Of a stretch of 7,378 nt of DNA, positions 5,416 to 7,378 are shown one piece after another. Location of the stretch: positions 1 through 7,378 of the forward strand of contig CAMLYN010000051.1 of assembly GCA_946491675.1 (NCBI GenBank). The letters are read 5' to 3'. The stretch's first letter is position 1. Every line of letters begins with the position of its first letter. Below the pieces are notes generated by a model. It was not told the origin of the DNA. It was given only the letters and a program-made list of their open reading frames with translations, and did not search any database. The stretch is from an uncultured Mycoplasmatota bacterium (GTDB taxonomy: Bacteria > Bacillota_I > Bacilli_A > RF39 > UBA660). A program made the translations under genes and the position numbers.

Positions 5416-5446
5416 TTAACATTTTCGCAATATTCTATGCTATAAT
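5416..5446 (+). promoter_or_regulatory. Promoter of the metallopeptidase-like gene
   Basis: TGCTATAAT (5438-5446) is a perfect extended -10. TTAACA (5416-5421) matches the -35 consensus at 5/6 but with a long 19-bp spacer. The expected start site is near 5453, about 19 nt before the ATG. The stretch 5378-5415 is AT-rich, and I see nothing else in it. Confidence 0.7.
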
Positions 5447-5471
5447 ATTTACAAATTTAGGTGGTGATAAT

Positions 5472-6440
5472 ATGGTTAGCCAAGAAAGAATTAAAGAATA
5501 TAAAGATTGTTTTGAAAATTTATCTTTTTTTTCGTATAATCCATTTATATTAGATGAAATAGAAAATTTATGGAATTTATCAAACTATATCTATTATAAG
5601 TATGTTGAAGTAATAAAAAAGATTAAGTTCGAAAAATATGATTTTTCTTATGTTAGTTTGGAAGAAAATATCTCTTTGGTTCAACAATTTTTGGATAAGT
5701 ATCATATAAATATTTCAATAAAAGAATTAATTGTAAATGGTAATATAGTATTTAAGAAAATAGACAAAAAAATTAAAGATGGAACATCATATTATGATAA
5801 AGATAATAAAAGAATGATTGAAATTTATTTACATAATAATATTATTGATAGTTGTATTATAATTCATGAAATTATGCATTATTTAAATCAACCTGAAAGT
5901 AAAAGAAACTTTGTAAGTGATTTATTAACAGAATCATTATCTTATGGAATAGAATTTATATATATTGAAGAATTAAAAGACACAAGTTATTATAATGATA
6001 TGAATATATTTATGAGATTTGTTGCTCGCACAATTTTAAAATATATGGATAAAGTATATTATTGTTATAAGTTGATTTTACTATATAAAAAGGAAAAAGA
6101 TATAAGTTTAGAAGCATATAATAAAGTTTTTAAAGATAAAAATTATGAAAAAACAATTAATTTTTTTGAAGAATATGTTAAAGAAAAAAATCTTGTTGTT
6201 AAAGATACTTGGAATGTTATAGGTTTTCCTATTGCAATTTATATATTAGAAACATATAAAAAAGATAACGATTTTATTAAAATATTAATGGAATATAATA
6301 AAGCAATAAATGAAAAAAGTTATCAAGAATGTTTAGATATAATAGGATTAAATATTGATACTGAATTTGTAGATAAAATAAAATCATCTACGGATAGTTT
6401 TCTAGAATCATTAAGTAGTCAAAAAGTTAAGAAATTATAA
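5472..6440 (+). CDS. Putative zinc metallopeptidase, M3-like gluzincin
   Basis: 322 residues, no signal peptide, probably cytosolic. HEIMH at 132-136 is an HExxH zinc site, preceded by a strand and helix (KRMIEIYLHNNIIDSCIII). Glu154 in LLTESLSYGIEF (151-162), 17 residues after the second His, is well placed as the third zinc ligand of a gluzincin. The C-terminal WNVIGFPIAIYILETYKKDN (247-266) resembles the IG-x-x-x-A-x-Y region near the active site of M3-type oligopeptidases. M3 enzymes such as PepF are about 600 residues, so this would be a short relative; the N-terminal half has no recognisable domain. The start ATG 5472 lies 5 nt after AGGTGGTG. It forms a single-gene unit with its own promoter. 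Peptide cleavage is inferred; the substrate is unknown. Whether it has any link with the neighbouring small hydrophobic peptide cannot be told. Confidence 0.78.
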   Translation: MVSQERIKEYKDCFENLSFFSYNPFILDEIENLWNLSNYIYYKYVEVIKKIKFEKYDFSYVSLEENISLVQQFLDKYHINISIKELIVNGNIVFKKIDKKIKDGTSYYDKDNKRMIEIYLHNNIIDSCIIIHEIMHYLNQPESKRNFVSDLLTESLSYGIEFIYIEELKDTSYYNDMNIFMRFVARTILKYMDKVYYCYKLILLYKKEKDISLEAYNKVFKDKNYEKTINFFEEYVKEKNLVVKDTWNVIGFPIAIYILETYKKDNDFIKILMEYNKAINEKSYQECLDIIGLNIDTEFVDKIKSSTDSFLESLSSQKVKKL

Positions 6441-6457
6441 TAAAATATTTTAATTTA

Positions 6458-6466
6458 TGATATAAT
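6458..6466 (+). promoter_or_regulatory. Extended -10 promoter for proS
   Basis: TGATATAAT is a perfect TGn-TATAAT box in the 46-bp gap before proS. No -35 hexamer is recognisable. The start is expected near 6473, 3 nt before the GAGGTG ribosome binding site (6476-6481), giving a leader of about 14 nt. The gap shows no clear terminator for the preceding gene. Confidence 0.7.
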
Positions 6467-6486
6467 TAAATTGTTGAGGTGAAATT

Positions 6487-7378
6487 ATGCGATTAAGTGA
6501 AAATTTTTTCTATACATTTAGAGAAGATGTTAAAGATGAAGAAACTGTAAGTGGCAATTTACTAGTTAAAAGTGGAATGGTTAAAAAAATAGGTAATGGA
6601 ATTTATATGTATATGCCACTTGGATTAAAAGTATTAAAAAATATTGAAAATATCATTAGAGAAGAAATGAATAAAGCCGGTGCTAATGAATTATTGATGC
6701 CTAATTTGTTACCAGAAGATGTTTATATAAGTAGTGGTAGAAGAGATAATTTTGGCCATGATATGTTTAGTTTAAAGGATAGATATAATAGAAGTTTAGT
6801 ACTTGGCCCTACTCATGAAGAATTTTTTGTAGAAGCAGCTAGAATGAAAATTAAATCATATAAAGATATGCCTTTTAATTTATATCAAATAGGAAACAAA
6901 TATCGTGATGAACCAAGACCTAGATATGGATTAATAAGAGTAAGAGAATTCTTTATGAAAGATGCTTATAGTTTTGATACTTCATTAGATAGTTTAAATA
7001 AATCATATATGAAAATGTTTAATGCTTATAAAAATATATTTGATAGAATTGGTATTGATTATCGTATTGTAACAGCTGATACAGGTGTTATGGGTGGATT
7101 ATTAAGTGAAGAATTTCAAGCCGTAACTGATATTGGTGAAGATATATTAGTTTTATGTGATTGTGGATATTCATCTAATATCGAAGTAAGTGAATGCATA
7201 ATAAATAAAGAAAAAGCTGAAAAACCTAAAGAAAAAGAATTGGTTTATACACCAAATGCAAAAACAATTGAAGAAATATCTCATTTATTAAATGAAGATA
7301 AAAATAAATTTGTTAAAACTTTGATTTATAAAATAGATGATACTTTATATGCTTGTTTAGTTAGTGGTGATAGAGAAA
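6487..7378 (+). CDS. proS: Proline--tRNA ligase, bacterial type, 5' part (3' end outside window)
   Basis: 297 residues are visible of a protein usually near 570. ProRS charges tRNA-Pro in the cytosol. Seen: the N-terminal RLSENFFYTFREDVKD, motif 1 region GNGIYMYMPLGLKVLKNIE (37-55), the TxE loop GPTHEEF (107-113), motif 2 YRDEPRPRYGLIRVREFFMK (139-158) with Arg140 and Glu142, and GLLSEEFQAVTDIGED (204-219). After this the bacterial editing insertion (INS) domain begins, with FVKTLIY at 275-281. Lys277 probably corresponds to the editing-domain lysine at about 279 in the E. coli enzyme. An insertion between motifs 2 and 3 marks the bacterial type rather than the eukaryote/archaeal type. CDCG (224-227) and Cys237 form an unusual cysteine cluster at the junction. 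The start ATG 6487 lies 5 nt after GAGGTG. No stop occurs before the window edge. Confidence 0.97.
   Translation, partial: MRLSENFFYTFREDVKDEETVSGNLLVKSGMVKKIGNGIYMYMPLGLKVLKNIENIIREEMNKAGANELLMPNLLPEDVYISSGRRDNFGHDMFSLKDRYNRSLVLGPTHEEFFVEAARMKIKSYKDMPFNLYQIGNKYRDEPRPRYGLIRVREFFMKDAYSFDTSLDSLNKSYMKMFNAYKNIFDRIGIDYRIVTADTGVMGGLLSEEFQAVTDIGEDILVLCDCGYSSNIEVSECIINKEKAEKPKEKELVYTPNAKTIEEISHLLNEDKNKFVKTLIYKIDDTLYACLVSGDRE

Noticed and set aside
5100..5471. tRNA, T-box or other known riboswitch in the gap
   Set aside because: No cloverleaf, no T-box sequence and no known riboswitch core is visible. The terminator at 5331-5371 is followed by an independent promoter for the next gene, so attenuation of that gene is less likely.
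6433..6467. AATTATA ... TATAATT inverted repeat as operator or terminator before proS
   Set aside because: Only 7 bp of pure A/T with a 21-bp gap, and one arm is the -10 box itself. It is expected by chance in DNA this AT-rich, and no T-run follows.

Overview
The window is very AT-rich bacterial DNA with short gaps, all recognisable protein genes on the + strand, AGGTG/AGGAG ribosome binding sites and TGn-TATAAT promoters. This points to a low-GC Firmicutes/Tenericutes-type genome. TGA closes the acetyltransferase frame, where it overlaps the next gene's ribosome binding region, and also closes a 30-codon frame, so this looks like the standard bacterial code rather than the Mycoplasma code. 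A full endonuclease-type mutL also argues against classical Mollicutes. An uncultured gut-type Bacilli lineage is my best guess; the sequence alone does not name the species.

Layout. 1-1303: 3' part of pheT, ending in an intrinsic terminator that starts inside its last codons. 1331-2240: a two-gene toxin-antitoxin unit, a VbhA-like antitoxin overlapping by 17 nt a Fic AMP-transferase toxin, with its own promoter and a terminator overlapping the fic stop. 2242-5099: a mutL operon (mutL, GNAT acetyltransferase, Nudix hydrolase) with tight spacing. 5100-5471: a 372-base gap without any long frame. It holds what reads as a compact type I toxin-antitoxin locus: a promoter, a leader with the strongest ribosome binding site in the window, a 30-residue hydrophobic peptide, and a convergent antisense RNA with its own -10 box and terminator overlapping the toxin mRNA 3' end. 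5438-6440: a promoter and a 322-residue putative zinc metallopeptidase (HEIMH, M3-like). 6458-7378: a promoter and the 5' third or more of proS.

How it fits together. Housekeeping genes (pheT, mutL, proS) are interleaved with accessory modules (Fic/VbhA, GNAT/Nudix, type I TA, metallopeptidase), as expected of insertions between conserved genes. The most unusual part is the 5127-5377 locus. A 15-nt stretch of the toxin leader is complementary to the 3' untranslated region, the same 3' segment is also used by a local hairpin and by the terminator, and the antisense RNA carries a near copy (13/15) of the leader segment. This suggests an RNA switch in which the antitoxin competes with the leader for the 3' end. 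This is inferred from sequence complementarity; no folding program, expression data or database search was available.
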